A DNA stretch of 64,000 bases. Origin: JADJNW01 sp964526645. Lineage in GTDB: Bacteria > Bacteroidota > Bacteroidia > Chitinophagales > Saprospiraceae. The position numbers and the translations under genes were made by a program. The number at the start of each line of letters is the position of its first letter. Position 1 is the first letter of the stretch. Where the stretch lies: assembly GCA_964526645.1 (NCBI GenBank), contig CAZGJN010000006.1:62001-126000 (forward strand), given 5' to 3'. The notes under the pieces are model-generated. The model searched no databases, was not told the origin of the DNA, and was given only the letters and a program-made list of their open reading frames with translations. Shown piece by piece: positions 44,655-53,496 of this stretch.

Positions 44655-45386
44655 CTAAAACCTCGTCTCGATATAATACGGCAACATTGCTCGCCAGGTG
44701 GGCCAGTCGTGCGGCATATCGGGTCCCCAAACATCCAATTCGTGCGGAATAGCTTTGGAAATCAGGATATTAGAAAAACGACGGGAGGCATCTGGAGTCT
44801 CATAATTACCAGAACCCGTAAGAATATGAATTTTCTTGCCATTGCGCATGTGCGACAACCAGTACTCGTCTGTCAAATTTGGCAAATACTGAACCGGTGA
44901 GTTAAAATATACGTCTTGATCATGGTAACCCCTGGTGTAGGTGCTCAGGTCATAATTTCCACTCATCGCAATCACGCCGCCGAATAAGTCGGGTCTTTTG
45001 AAAAAAAGATTGGCGGAGTGTAAAGCCCCCAGCGAAGCGCCGCTCAGAATAATGGGCGTTTCCTGGCTTGTCATATTTTTGATAAAAGGCACCACTTCAT
45101 TAAACACATATTCGTTGAATTGCTGGTGCCTGATGGCTTTGTGCCGAGGGTGCATTCGGTCGTTCAGCCAACTTTCATTATTGATACTGTTGATAGAAAA
45201 AACTTTGATCTTGCCCTCGTTGACATATTTGCTCAGGACATTGATCATCTGGAAGCGCTCGTATTCTAAGTAATCCGCAGCTGCCGTAGGAAGCAATAAC
45301 AACGAAAAACCATAGTGACCGTACATTACGATGTCCATGTGTTTATTAAGAGAAGGGCTGTGCCAACCGTGTATTTCCCGATGCAT
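44655..45386 (-). CDS. Alpha/beta-hydrolase, putative esterase family
   Basis: A 243-residue protein without signal peptide. The nucleophile elbow SGASLG (S118) and a C-terminal catalytic His candidate in GPDMPHDWPTW are visible, as in the esterase D/mycolyltransferase-like family. HPRHKAIRHQQFNEYVFNEVVPFI fits the helix before the elbow. It lies upstream of the serine hydrolase gene on the same strand, 45 nt apart, and may be co-transcribed. Substrate unknown. Confidence 0.85.
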   Translation of the reverse strand: MHREIHGWHSPSLNKHMDIVMYGHYGFSLLLLPTAAADYLEYERFQMINVLSKYVNEGKIKVFSINSINNESWLNDRMHPRHKAIRHQQFNEYVFNEVVPFIKNMTSQETPIILSGASLGALHSANLFFKRPDLFGGVIAMSGNYDLSTYTRGYHDQDVYFNSPVQYLPNLTDEYWLSHMRNGKKIHILTGSGNYETPDASRRFSNILISKAIPHELDVWGPDMPHDWPTWRAMLPYYIETRF

Positions 45387-45551
45387 GATCTTGGTTGTTT
45401 TAGCTATTTAAGGAAAATTGGAGAATATTATCTTGCCTTTATGATTATGGACACTTTTGTTGGGATGATGCTCTCTTTTTCTCTGTTGACGGGTGAAGCC
45501 TATCTCCATCCTCCAATGTCAACATTATCTTGTCTTTGTTTTAAAAAAAAA

Positions 45552-46943
45552 TTACGCTTCTGTTTTTTTCTTCCGTTTGGTTTTGAACATCTCGGTTACC
45601 TCTTTCTCCGTCAAAAAATTAAAATCAACAAAAATAGTGGAAACAAACTTCTTGATGTCCTGATAATCCCTGCCGCGTTTGTCGGTGTATTTTGCCATTA
45701 AGCGCCGCACATAAGCCATGGAAGCCTTTTCCAAATCCTGATTAAAATGTTGATTTGCAAAAATACCCATATAGATCGGGAACTGCTTTGTAATTTCAAA
45801 GAAATCAAGGTAGCTGCTTTCTTCCAGGTTGTTGATAAACCTTACAAAATAGGCACTAATTGTTTGGCGCAGGCATTCGTTGATCACCGATAAACCTTCG
45901 TATTGGTCATAAAAAACCTTTACAGCTTCTTGTACTTCGGGCGTGATGTAGCCCCTACCGTGTATTTGATCTGCCAGGTTATAAAACTTGGTCAGGTTAT
46001 CATCTATATTTTTATCCAAAATGGCAGATACGCGCAAGTCGGCTTTGGGTTCCCAGTTTAATTCATTGCTGGTGTGTATTTCCAGTAAGAATGCCAGATA
46101 CTGCTCCTCAAACTCTGGCATCATTTTGCGTGTGCTGTTGAAGTGTGTCTTCAGATGTGCTTGCTCTGCTTTATCCAATTCAAAAAAATTGGCATACAAA
46201 CTCATTATCTGGAGGTGTTCTACGGCACCTTTAAAGGTTTCATTTTCAATAAATGCCTTGATGGAGCCAATAATGCTACTGTTATCAGCTTTCAGGTTGA
46301 TTCGGTGGATGATAAAATGTTTGAGCGGCGAAAACAATACCTTGAGCATCAGCAATTCCTCCGGAAATTCTGCTGTATGGTAGTTTTCCTGCTTAAATTG
46401 TCTTTTAAATCGCTCATACCCCAAGGCTCTTTCGTTGGTATGGCGGTACTTATCTAATTTCTGGGATTGCAAAAAATAGCGGATGCGCTTGTTGGCAATA
46501 CTATTAATCAAATTGGTGATCCAAATATCACTGCTGAGCGCAAAACCAATCTGGATGGCCTGCCCGATTCGTTTTTTTAGGATTTCAAAATTGGCTGAAT
46601 TGCAGATTGCCAGGAGGATTTCTTTGAAATGATCCTGTGGGCGCGTGTACTTGAAAGTGGTATCTACTTCGCCTCGCAGCACAGAGTAGCCTAGTAGCTT
46701 TGGCAGGAAGAGCCCCTCGAAGGCTTCGTCCAGTAGTACCAATTCAAAGGGGATCAGTTGGAGGGGGTCTTTCATAGCAACCTCGTGGTACACCTCCGCT
46801 ATTTGAGGCTCGAAGCGTTCTTTCAATCGAAGAAAATCCTCCTCTTCTTCATTTTCGAGGTATTGTTGTAACTCCTCAGACTCCTGGATGGCTGCTGCGA
46901 TTTCTTCCAGTTGGTCAATATATTTTTGATCTAATTCGTACAT
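45552..46943 (-). CDS. Conserved-looking helical protein of unknown function
   Basis: The ATG at 46943 gives 463 residues (MYELDQKYIDQLEEIAAAIQ). A GTG 20 codons upstream (47003) is in frame but less likely. The protein looks largely alpha-helical and soluble, with an acidic N-terminus (ENEEEEDFLRLKERF) and a basic end (KTKRKKKTEA). No catalytic motif or known domain was recognised. A consensus promoter at 47051-47082 drives it, so it is probably a real housekeeping-type gene. Confidence 0.8.
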   Translation of the reverse strand: MYELDQKYIDQLEEIAAAIQESEELQQYLENEEEEDFLRLKERFEPQIAEVYHEVAMKDPLQLIPFELVLLDEAFEGLFLPKLLGYSVLRGEVDTTFKYTRPQDHFKEILLAICNSANFEILKKRIGQAIQIGFALSSDIWITNLINSIANKRIRYFLQSQKLDKYRHTNERALGYERFKRQFKQENYHTAEFPEELLMLKVLFSPLKHFIIHRINLKADNSSIIGSIKAFIENETFKGAVEHLQIMSLYANFFELDKAEQAHLKTHFNSTRKMMPEFEEQYLAFLLEIHTSNELNWEPKADLRVSAILDKNIDDNLTKFYNLADQIHGRGYITPEVQEAVKVFYDQYEGLSVINECLRQTISAYFVRFINNLEESSYLDFFEITKQFPIYMGIFANQHFNQDLEKASMAYVRRLMAKYTDKRGRDYQDIKKFVSTIFVDFNFLTEKEVTEMFKTKRKKKTEA

Positions 46944-47050
46944 AACCAATGCTCTTTTTAAAGGTAAACCTGATAGTGCAACTTTGGGCACTACCAGGTT
47001 CACTTATATATATTATTTAGAATAAAGTATAGCCTTGGTAGAATATCCTA

Positions 47051-47082
47051 CAAATATAAGCTATCAGCAACAATAATTCAAA
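47051..47082 (-). promoter_or_regulatory. Consensus promoter of the 463-residue unknown gene
   Basis: Minus strand: TTTG (47082-47079), 20-nt spacer, TATATTTG (47058-47051), an exact Bacteroidota consensus. The start is expected near 47044, about 100 nt before the ATG at 46943. Confidence 0.78.
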
Positions 47083-47116
47083 ATGAAATTCGGAATAAAG
47101 TTTTGTTAAAAAAAGC

Positions 47117-47599
47117 TTATTCTTCTTCGCTTGCTGCGGCGCTTTCCAGCTGTGGAATTTCTTCTGCTACCGCCTTAGGCGCTACTTTCACATTGGCACC
47201 AGCCACCATTGCCTGGAAGGCTGCTTTTTCCTCTGCGGTTTTGGCTACGCGCGCTGCGATTTTTGCCTCTTTTGCTCCTATCCATTCTTGGTATTTTGCC
47301 TCTGCTTCTTCCACCGTCATAGCACCTTTTTTCACGCCGCGCATCAGGTGTTTGCGGTAATAAACGCCCTTAAAGCGGAGGATAGCCCTTACGGTATCGG
47401 TTGGTTGTGCCCCTTTCATGAGCCAGTCGTACGCTTTTTCGCGATCAACTTCAATAGTAGCAGGCTTTGTGAGTGGGTTGTATGTCCCAATTAATTCGAT
47501 GAAGCGCCCATCCCGCGGAGAGCGGGCATCCGCTACAACGATGTGGTAAAAGGGCTTTTTTTTGCGCCCTTTTCTCTGCAATCTGATTTTTACAGACAT
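47117..47599 (-). CDS. rpsP: 30S ribosomal protein S16 (bS16) with Ala/Glu-rich extension
   Basis: Residues 1 to ~85 are an orthodox bS16 (MSVKIRLQRKGRKKKPFYHIVVADARSPRDGRFIELIGTYNP). The remaining ~75 residues form a helical Ala/Glu/Lys-rich tail (KEAKIAARVAKTAEEKAAFQ; PQLESAAASEEE), making 160 residues in total. rimM and trmD, often next to rpsP, are absent. A consensus promoter and a leader hairpin lie upstream. Confidence 0.95.
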   Translation of the reverse strand: MSVKIRLQRKGRKKKPFYHIVVADARSPRDGRFIELIGTYNPLTKPATIEVDREKAYDWLMKGAQPTDTVRAILRFKGVYYRKHLMRGVKKGAMTVEEAEAKYQEWIGAKEAKIAARVAKTAEEKAAFQAMVAGANVKVAPKAVAEEIPQLESAAASEEE

Positions 47600-47626
47600 T
47601 GTTAAAATTTAATGTGGTGAAACCAT

Positions 47627-47657
47627 ACCCGTTTCCTCCCTTAAAGGGACTACGGGT
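47627..47657 (-). promoter_or_regulatory. Hairpin in the rpsP leader
   Basis: ACCCGT (47627-47632) pairs with ACGGGT (47652-47657), enclosing TCCC/GGGA. It lies in the transcribed leader 28 nt upstream of the rpsP start. It may be a regulatory or stabilising mRNA fold. Confidence 0.45.
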
Positions 47658-47670
47658 TTTTAACGGATTG

Positions 47671-47701
47671 CAAAGGTAATACTTTTTAGCATTTTTGCAA
47701 A
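47671..47701 (-). promoter_or_regulatory. Consensus promoter of rpsP
   Basis: Minus strand: TTTG (47701-47698), 19-nt spacer, TACCTTTG (47678-47671), an exact Bacteroidota consensus, 72 nt upstream of the rpsP ATG. Confidence 0.8.
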
Positions 47702-47803
47702 ATATTTTTTAAGTTACTCAGTTTCTTATGAAGTGCTTTTCCTGGGGAGAGATTGGTGTTGACAAAAAATTGGCATCATTTTGGCAATCCCAAAAACATG
47801 TGT

Positions 47804-50800
47804 ATGAAAAAATTACTACCGCTCCTTTGCTTATTGCTGGTCATAGGGCATCTCTCGGCTCAAACCCAGCTATCGGGTATTATCAATCATTATGCAAAAG
47901 TCACTGCCATTGATCCTTGCGCAGCTACACTGACCGTGCAGGATGCTGCTAATTTTGAACCAGGTATGAAAGTGTGGATTATCCAGATGCAGGGCGCTAC
48001 GATCAACATTTCCAATAGCAATTCCTACGGGACCATCAACAATCTGAACAATGCCGGTAAGTTTGAAAAAGCGCTGATCCGTTCCGTCAGCGGCAATCAA
48101 ATTATATTGGAAAATACGATTCTGAACGAATACGACATCAACGGGGCAGTTCAGCTTGTTTCTTTCCCTTCCTTTTCAAAAGCGATCATTTCTGAAACCC
48201 TCACGGCAAAAGCCTGGGATGGCAATAGCGGCGGTGTACTGGCACTGGAAGTGACCGATACTTTGTTTGTAAATGCCTCAATAGAGGTAACGGGGAAAGG
48301 ATTTCGGGGTGGCAAAGCGAGTATCGCTGCATCCAACAATTGCAATGCCCTTACTACTGCAAATGCCTATTTTTATGATCTCGGCAATTGGCGAGGTGCT
48401 GCCAAAGGCGAAGGGGTTGCTTCGATTTCAATAGGCTTAGAATCAGGGCGTGGACCGCAGGCTAACGGTGGCGGTGGTGGCAATGATCATAACTCAGGTG
48501 GTGGTGGCGGGGCCCACATCACTGCTGGCGGTAGAGGAGGAGATAACGAAGAACCGAACTTGCTGGGGTGTGATGGACAATTTCCTGGGCTGGGGGGCAG
48601 GGCCATTCTCCAAACTGCTGGGCGTATCTTCTTGGGCGGTGGCGGCGGTGCCGGGCACGAAAACAATGATGTAGGCACTGATGGGGGCAATGGTGGGGGT
48701 ATTGTTCTGCTTTTTGCAAAAACTTTAGTCGGTAATAATCAACAAATCAATGCGAATGGACAAACAGCTGCTACCGCTGCGGGAGATGGTGCAGGTGGTG
48801 GCGGCGCAGGGGGCACTATTTTGCTGGATATTCAAAGTTTGACGGGTGGCTTGTTGGTAAATGCTAAGGGCGGCAGTGGAGGCTCCATCAATAATAGTGG
48901 CGAAAATCGCTGTCATGGGCCAGGTGGCGGCGGCAGTGGTGGTCGTATTTTTTTTAATCCCGATTTGCAAATCAGCTTTGATCTGAGTCGTGGAGAAGCA
49001 GGTATAGGCACTAATTCCTCGAGCTGTGGAAATGGAACCAACGGCGCGCAGGCAGGAGCGGATGGCGTTTTGGAAGAAGAATGGACGATAGTAGAAAGCA
49101 CTACTTCTAATAACCCACCCCTGATTGTGAGTGAACCCAACGAGCTTTCGGCTTGTCTGGGTACTTCTATCACGCTTTCGGTAGTGGCGAGTGGCCTTGA
49201 TTTGCAATACCAGTGGCAAGTGGATAGAGGCGATGGAAATGGATTCCAGGACCTTGTGGAGAGCGGTATTTACTCAGGCACACAAACGGCGACACTCTTT
49301 ATCGGTACGCTTTTGGCAGAAGCGGCAAATTACAAATATCGCTTGAAAGTAGATAATACCTGTGCGGCGGCGGTGTTTACAACTGCTCTGCAACTTGAGA
49401 TCTTACCTTTGCCGGTTGCGCAGTTTGATTTTGGTATCAACGGCACGGCGGTTCAGTTTAATAATGCTTCTGTCGATGCGATAAGCTACCTTTGGGATTT
49501 CGGGGATGGACAAAACAGCACGGATGCCAGTACCACTCACAGTTACAGCGAATCGGGCAATTTTGTTGTAACCCTAATTGCCAGCAATAGCTGTGGTTCA
49601 GATACAACGATGCAGGCTTTGGAAATTCAAAGCTTTCCGATTGCTAATTTTGGGGCTGCTCCTACCGAGGGCTGCGCACCCTTGAGTGTTATTTTTTCTA
49701 ATCTTTCTGCGAATGCCAATAGCTACGCTTGGATTTTGCCAGGGGCAAGCCCTTCTTTTTCTATAAGTGCCAGCCCATCAGTGATTTACAATACGCCAGG
49801 CATCTATGATGTCACACTCGTTGCTTCTAACGCCAGTGGATTCGATACATTGTACCTGAAAGATTTTATTGTGGTGCAAGGCAAGCCAACTGCTGCTTTT
49901 GAAACCTCAGCGGCGGGTTTGAACGTTCGTTTTTTGAATAATTCTACACCAAATGCTTCTTACAGCTGGGACTTCGGCGATAACACTACCAGCTCAGATG
50001 TGGCCCCCAACCACGACTATGCCTTGCCGGGAATCTATACCGTTAGTTTGACCGTATCTAATGCTTGTGGCAGTGAGACGATTAGCAAAACGATAACAGT
50101 AGGGGCAGCACCAACGGCACTTTTTACCGCCAATACGAGAAATGGCTGCGCTCCGTTTTTGGTCACTTTTACAAATGCTTCCACCGGTGTGTACGATAGC
50201 TTGCTGTGGGCATTCCCCGGCGGAAATCCCTCCAGTTCTGCGCAATCAAGCCAGGCCGTTCTTTACAGCACGCCTGGGCAATACGATGTCAAGCTTCATA
50301 TTTCAGGCGTTTTGGGCAGTAGCACGATCGAAGAGGCAAATTATATCAACGTATTGGCACCTCCTACAGCGGCATTCACCTATGAAATTGATGGCAATAG
50401 GGTACAATTTTTTAGCAATGCTACTGGTGTAACGAGCATAATCTGGAATTTTGGTGACGGAGCCAGCTCGATGGATGCCAATCCTGTTCATGAATATGCT
50501 TCCAGTGGCGTTTACACGGTTACCCTCAATGCTTCCAATGCTTATTGTGGCAGAGCGGTTAGTCAGACCCTTTCTATCGGAACAAGCGCTGTGGAAGATT
50601 TACAAAAAGCCAGTATTTTGGTTTACCCTAATCCGGTGCAGGAAGTGTTGTTTGTGGAAACAAAAAATGCTACTCGCCCTATGCGATGCCGTTTTTTGAA
50701 TAGCAGCGGACAATTACTTCTTGAAACTGAATTCACCCAAGAGGTATCTTTTGATTTGACTATGTTTGCGAGCGGGCTTTATTTTTTGCAATTGCAAGAG

Positions 50801-50839
50801 GCACAACAAAACTGGGTTGTAAAAATCGTAAAAAATTGA
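47804..50839 (+). CDS. Large secreted protein with PKD repeats and T9SS type A sorting domain
   Basis: A 1011-residue exported protein. It has a signal peptide (1-20, MKKLLPLLCLLLVIGHLSAQ), an N-terminal beta region and a Gly-rich stretch (~215-385, runs of GGGGG). An Ig-like domain (~430-535) and about five PKD-like domains (~537-925; YLWDFGDGQNSTDAS, YSWDFGDNTTSSD, IIWNFGDGASSMD) follow. The T9SS type A tail is at ~932-1011 (VYPNPVQEVLFVETKN...ASGLYFLQL). It is likely a surface adhesin or matrix protein. The frame opens 17 codons upstream without a signal sequence. Confidence 0.9.
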   Translation: MKKLLPLLCLLLVIGHLSAQTQLSGIINHYAKVTAIDPCAATLTVQDAANFEPGMKVWIIQMQGATINISNSNSYGTINNLNNAGKFEKALIRSVSGNQIILENTILNEYDINGAVQLVSFPSFSKAIISETLTAKAWDGNSGGVLALEVTDTLFVNASIEVTGKGFRGGKASIAASNNCNALTTANAYFYDLGNWRGAAKGEGVASISIGLESGRGPQANGGGGGNDHNSGGGGGAHITAGGRGGDNEEPNLLGCDGQFPGLGGRAILQTAGRIFLGGGGGAGHENNDVGTDGGNGGGIVLLFAKTLVGNNQQINANGQTAATAAGDGAGGGGAGGTILLDIQSLTGGLLVNAKGGSGGSINNSGENRCHGPGGGGSGGRIFFNPDLQISFDLSRGEAGIGTNSSSCGNGTNGAQAGADGVLEEEWTIVESTTSNNPPLIVSEPNELSACLGTSITLSVVASGLDLQYQWQVDRGDGNGFQDLVESGIYSGTQTATLFIGTLLAEAANYKYRLKVDNTCAAAVFTTALQLEILPLPVAQFDFGINGTAVQFNNASVDAISYLWDFGDGQNSTDASTTHSYSESGNFVVTLIASNSCGSDTTMQALEIQSFPIANFGAAPTEGCAPLSVIFSNLSANANSYAWILPGASPSFSISASPSVIYNTPGIYDVTLVASNASGFDTLYLKDFIVVQGKPTAAFETSAAGLNVRFLNNSTPNASYSWDFGDNTTSSDVAPNHDYALPGIYTVSLTVSNACGSETISKTITVGAAPTALFTANTRNGCAPFLVTFTNASTGVYDSLLWAFPGGNPSSSAQSSQAVLYSTPGQYDVKLHISGVLGSSTIEEANYINVLAPPTAAFTYEIDGNRVQFFSNATGVTSIIWNFGDGASSMDANPVHEYASSGVYTVTLNASNAYCGRAVSQTLSIGTSAVEDLQKASILVYPNPVQEVLFVETKNATRPMRCRFLNSSGQLLLETEFTQEVSFDLTMFASGLYFLQLQEAQQNWVVKIVKN

Positions 50840-50864
50840 ACGATCAATGTAAAATGGAAGCGAT

Positions 50865-51314
50865 TTAGCTAATAAACCTTGATTTCAACTCCGGGGTAGG
50901 AATCATACAACTTTCCTGCTTGCCAAACCAACGGTAGCGATTTCGTGCGATCCAATTGTAAATCCCATCGCGGATGAATTTTGGTACGATCACCAATCCG
51001 GATAGCAGCGGCCACGCGCCGCCAAATTGTTTCACCACCCGCAAGGGCACGCTGGAGTGCGTGTAGAATCTATCATTTTCATACAAAACGACCGTGCTGA
51101 GTTCCTCGACAGGCATATTCGCTTCCCGCAATAATTGTTGCCCGACTTCCGATTGCAGTGCAGCGAAACGAAACTTCGCCCGTGGATCGCGCAGAATGAC
51201 GAATTGTACGAAGCCATTGCACAAGTTGCACACGCCATCGAAGAGCAGAATCGGCTTGTCTCGAGGAATTGTTAATACGGAATGTTCAATGTTGAGTGCG
51301 GTGTCGGATTGCAT
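50865..51314 (-). CDS. DCC-family thiol-disulfide oxidoreductase-like protein (DUF393)
   Basis: A 149-residue soluble protein with the family hallmark LLFDGVCNLCN (C29, C32) and the C-terminal RYRWFGKQESCMIP motif. The CxxC is thioredoxin-like, and DCC proteins are predicted redox proteins; the partner is unknown. It is convergent with the PKD gene 25 nt away. The upstream spacer carries no consensus promoter. Confidence 0.9.
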   Translation of the reverse strand: MQSDTALNIEHSVLTIPRDKPILLFDGVCNLCNGFVQFVILRDPRAKFRFAALQSEVGQQLLREANMPVEELSTVVLYENDRFYTHSSVPLRVVKQFGGAWPLLSGLVIVPKFIRDGIYNWIARNRYRWFGKQESCMIPTPELKSRFIS

Positions 51315-51398
51315 GACTTATTGTTTTTAATAAAAGCAAAAAATGCTCGATTTTGTTTTGTGAAAAAATGCTGCAATTTTTGAAAAAATCAACCCGAC

Positions 51399-51659
51399 AT
51401 GAAATTCTTTCAACTTTTTTTATCGTTCCTTTTCCTGGCGATCGCCGGATCTGCTGCAGGGCTGCCCTTGGGCATCCATTTATCAGTAGCTTTGTGGTGG
51501 GCCCTTTTGCTAAGCTCCTGCCTTTGTGCTAGCGTTCGCCATAGGGCAGGAAGCCTCAGAGGAATTTTTGCGCTCGCTTTGGCATCGCTCGTACAAGGCG
51601 TTGTTGCTTTTCCACCAGCAAATAACCGATCAAGCTCGCTGTCAGCCACACGCCGATGA
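51399..51659 (+). CDS. Possible small membrane protein, perhaps truncated
   Basis: An 86-residue frame whose first ~45 residues form two hydrophobic segments (MKFFQLFLSFLFLAIAGSAA; LSVALWWALLLSSCLCA). The rest reads as low-quality basic sequence. It overlaps tail-to-tail with the minus-strand frame 51556-51792. It may be a short gene, a truncated gene or chance. Function unknown. Confidence 0.3.
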   Translation: MKFFQLFLSFLFLAIAGSAAGLPLGIHLSVALWWALLLSSCLCASVRHRAGSLRGIFALALASLVQGVVAFPPANNRSSSLSATRR

Positions 51660-51792
51660 TGACGTGCCGGTAGCGGTTTCGACTTTTAAACAGCCAAAAA
51701 ATCAGAGCAGCCGCATGGGCAATCACGATAAAGCGAAGTAAATCCATCAGGGCAGCGAGTGTAAGGCTCATAGGGCGTTTTTCATTACTCAA
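51556..51792 (-). CDS. Possible small membrane protein downstream of radA
   Basis: A 78-residue frame with hydrophobic segments (LRFIVIAHAAALIFWLF; VIIGVWLTASLIGYLLV) separated by a basic loop. Its start overlaps the end of radA by eight bases, which favours coupled translation. No family is recognised. The overlap with the opposite frame 51399-51659 means only one of the two may be real. Confidence 0.45.
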   Translation of the reverse strand: MSNEKRPMSLTLAALMDLLRFIVIAHAAALIFWLFKSRNRYRHVIIGVWLTASLIGYLLVEKQQRLVRAMPKRAQKFL

Positions 51793-53164
51793 ACAACGCT
51801 TTATACAACTCCTCTATTTTGCCAATCGGCTTTACCTGGATTTTATAACGACTAAAATCTAATCCTTTGATATTGTATTTTGAAATATATATTTGTTTAA
51901 ATCCCAGGCGGTCTGCTTCCTGAATGCGTTGCTCGATGCGATTCACCGCTCGAATTTCACCCGAAAGCCCCACTTCGCCTGCGAAGCAGTATTTGTCGGG
52001 AATCGCAATATCTTTCAACGAAGAAATCAGTGCGCTTACAATCGCCAGGTCAATCGCAGGGTCGTCCACGCGAATGCCTCCGGCAATATTCAGAAATACG
52101 TCGTTTTGACCAAAAGGAAAGCCCCCGCGTTTTTCCAACACGGCAAGTAGCATACTGAGTCGGCGCAAATCAAAGCCCGTTGCCGAGCGTTGGGGCGTGC
52201 CGTACACCGCTCGACTCACCAGCGCTTGCGTTTCGATGAGCATCGGGCGCAGCCCCTCCATCGTGGCGGCGATAGCGCTACCGCTCAAATCCTCATCTTT
52301 CTGTGAAATAAGCAATTCTGAAGGATTTGCAACCTCGCGTAAGCCGTTGGACTGCATTTCATAAATACCCAGTTCGTCGGTAGAACCGAAGCGATTTTTC
52401 AAAGTACGCAGCACCCGATAAGTATAATGCTGGTCGCCTTCAAATTGTAAAACCGCATCTACGATATGTTCCAGCAGCTTTGGTCCTGCAATCGAACCGT
52501 CTTTGGTAATATGCCCGATGATAAACACCGGAATATTGGTTTCTTTGGCAAAACGTTGGAGCTCTCCTGCACACTCGCGCACTTGGGAAATGCTGCCAGA
52601 AGTGCTTTCAATATGAGGAGACGCAAGGGTTTGCACCGAATCAATCACAATCATGTCAGGGCTCAATTCCTGTGCATGGGTCAGGATTTTCGTAGTATTC
52701 GTTTCTGTCAATATATAACAATTTGATTTTTCGTTACTTATGCGTTCTGCACGCATCTTGATTTGCTCCTCCGATTCTTCGCCCGACACGTAGAGTACTT
52801 TTGCATTGACACTCAAAGCTACTTGCAGCATCAAAGTGGACTTACCGATGCCAGGCTGCCCACCAATGAGCACAAGCGACCCACTGACGATGCCACCGCC
52901 TAAGACGCGATTCAACTCCTTGTCGGGCGTGATTAGACGCTGGGTATTGCCTGCCACAATATCATCAATAAGGACGGGCTTGGCAGCTAAGCGACTGCTA
53001 TTGGTATCCTTCCAAACGCGCCGCTTCTCGTCGGGGCTTTCTCCTTTAAAAATAAGTTCTTCCCGGAAAGTATTCCACTCTCCGCAAGCGGGGCATTTGC
53101 CGAGCCATTTGGGGGATTCGTTGCCGCAATTCGAGCAGAAGAAAGTTTTTTTGGATTTACTCAA
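51785..53164 (-). CDS. radA: DNA repair protein RadA
   Basis: A 459-residue RecA-like branch-migration ATPase of recombinational repair. The N-terminal zinc finger is C10, C13, C24, C27 (FFCSNCGNESPKWLGKCPACGEW). Walker A is GGQPGIGKST (101-110), the RadA-specific KNRFG motif is near residue 255, and a Lon-like C-terminal domain follows. Length is standard. A TAGTTTTG -7-like motif is at 53186-53193 on the minus strand. Confidence 0.96.
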   Translation of the reverse strand: MSKSKKTFFCSNCGNESPKWLGKCPACGEWNTFREELIFKGESPDEKRRVWKDTNSSRLAAKPVLIDDIVAGNTQRLITPDKELNRVLGGGIVSGSLVLIGGQPGIGKSTLMLQVALSVNAKVLYVSGEESEEQIKMRAERISNEKSNCYILTETNTTKILTHAQELSPDMIVIDSVQTLASPHIESTSGSISQVRECAGELQRFAKETNIPVFIIGHITKDGSIAGPKLLEHIVDAVLQFEGDQHYTYRVLRTLKNRFGSTDELGIYEMQSNGLREVANPSELLISQKDEDLSGSAIAATMEGLRPMLIETQALVSRAVYGTPQRSATGFDLRRLSMLLAVLEKRGGFPFGQNDVFLNIAGGIRVDDPAIDLAIVSALISSLKDIAIPDKYCFAGEVGLSGEIRAVNRIEQRIQEADRLGFKQIYISKYNIKGLDFSRYKIQVKPIGKIEELYKALFE

Positions 53165-53185
53165 GGCGTTTTAGCTAATTTTTTG

Positions 53186-53193
53186 CAAAACTA
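53186..53193 (-). promoter_or_regulatory. -7 promoter motif upstream of radA
   Basis: Minus strand TAGTTTTG matches TAnnTTTG, 22 nt upstream of the radA start. No TTTG -33 box was found at the usual spacing. Confidence 0.4.
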
Positions 53194-53459
53194 CAGAAAT
53201 TAAATGGTGACATAAAAAATTTACAAAGCGCTTGCTTTTGAGAAAAATAGATCAACTTGAATATTTTAGGGCTTGTTTTGTAATGACGGTGAAGATAAAG
53301 TTGAGTTTTGTTAGATGTAACAACAATAACATACTCCATCATTCATTTTATGACAAAACTTTTTACCTTTTAGCAAATGAAAAAAAATGATCAAAAGAGA
53401 TGATTTTTTCGTGCAAAAGTTTTTTATTTGCATGGCAGTTTAAGCTATGAAAAAATTAA
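53194..53459. other. AT-rich spacer upstream of the ncRNA candidate
   Basis: No coding frame, RNA gene or clear signal was recognised. The sequence is very A/T-rich with many short homopolymer runs. Confidence 0.5.
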
Positions 53460-53491
53460 TTTGCTTTTTTTGAAACTAGTTGTTAATTTTG
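53460..53491 (+). promoter_or_regulatory. Consensus promoter in the radA-rpsT gap
   Basis: TTTG (53460-53463), a 20-nt spacer and TAATTTTG (53484-53491) match the Bacteroidota consensus exactly. No coding frame of reasonable size follows; a terminator lies ~140 nt downstream. Confidence 0.75.
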
Positions 53492-53496
53492 CGTTA

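Noticed and set aside
45315..45701. 128-residue plus-strand frame between the esterase and the unknown gene
   Set aside because: It overlaps both minus-strand genes and its composition is not protein-like.
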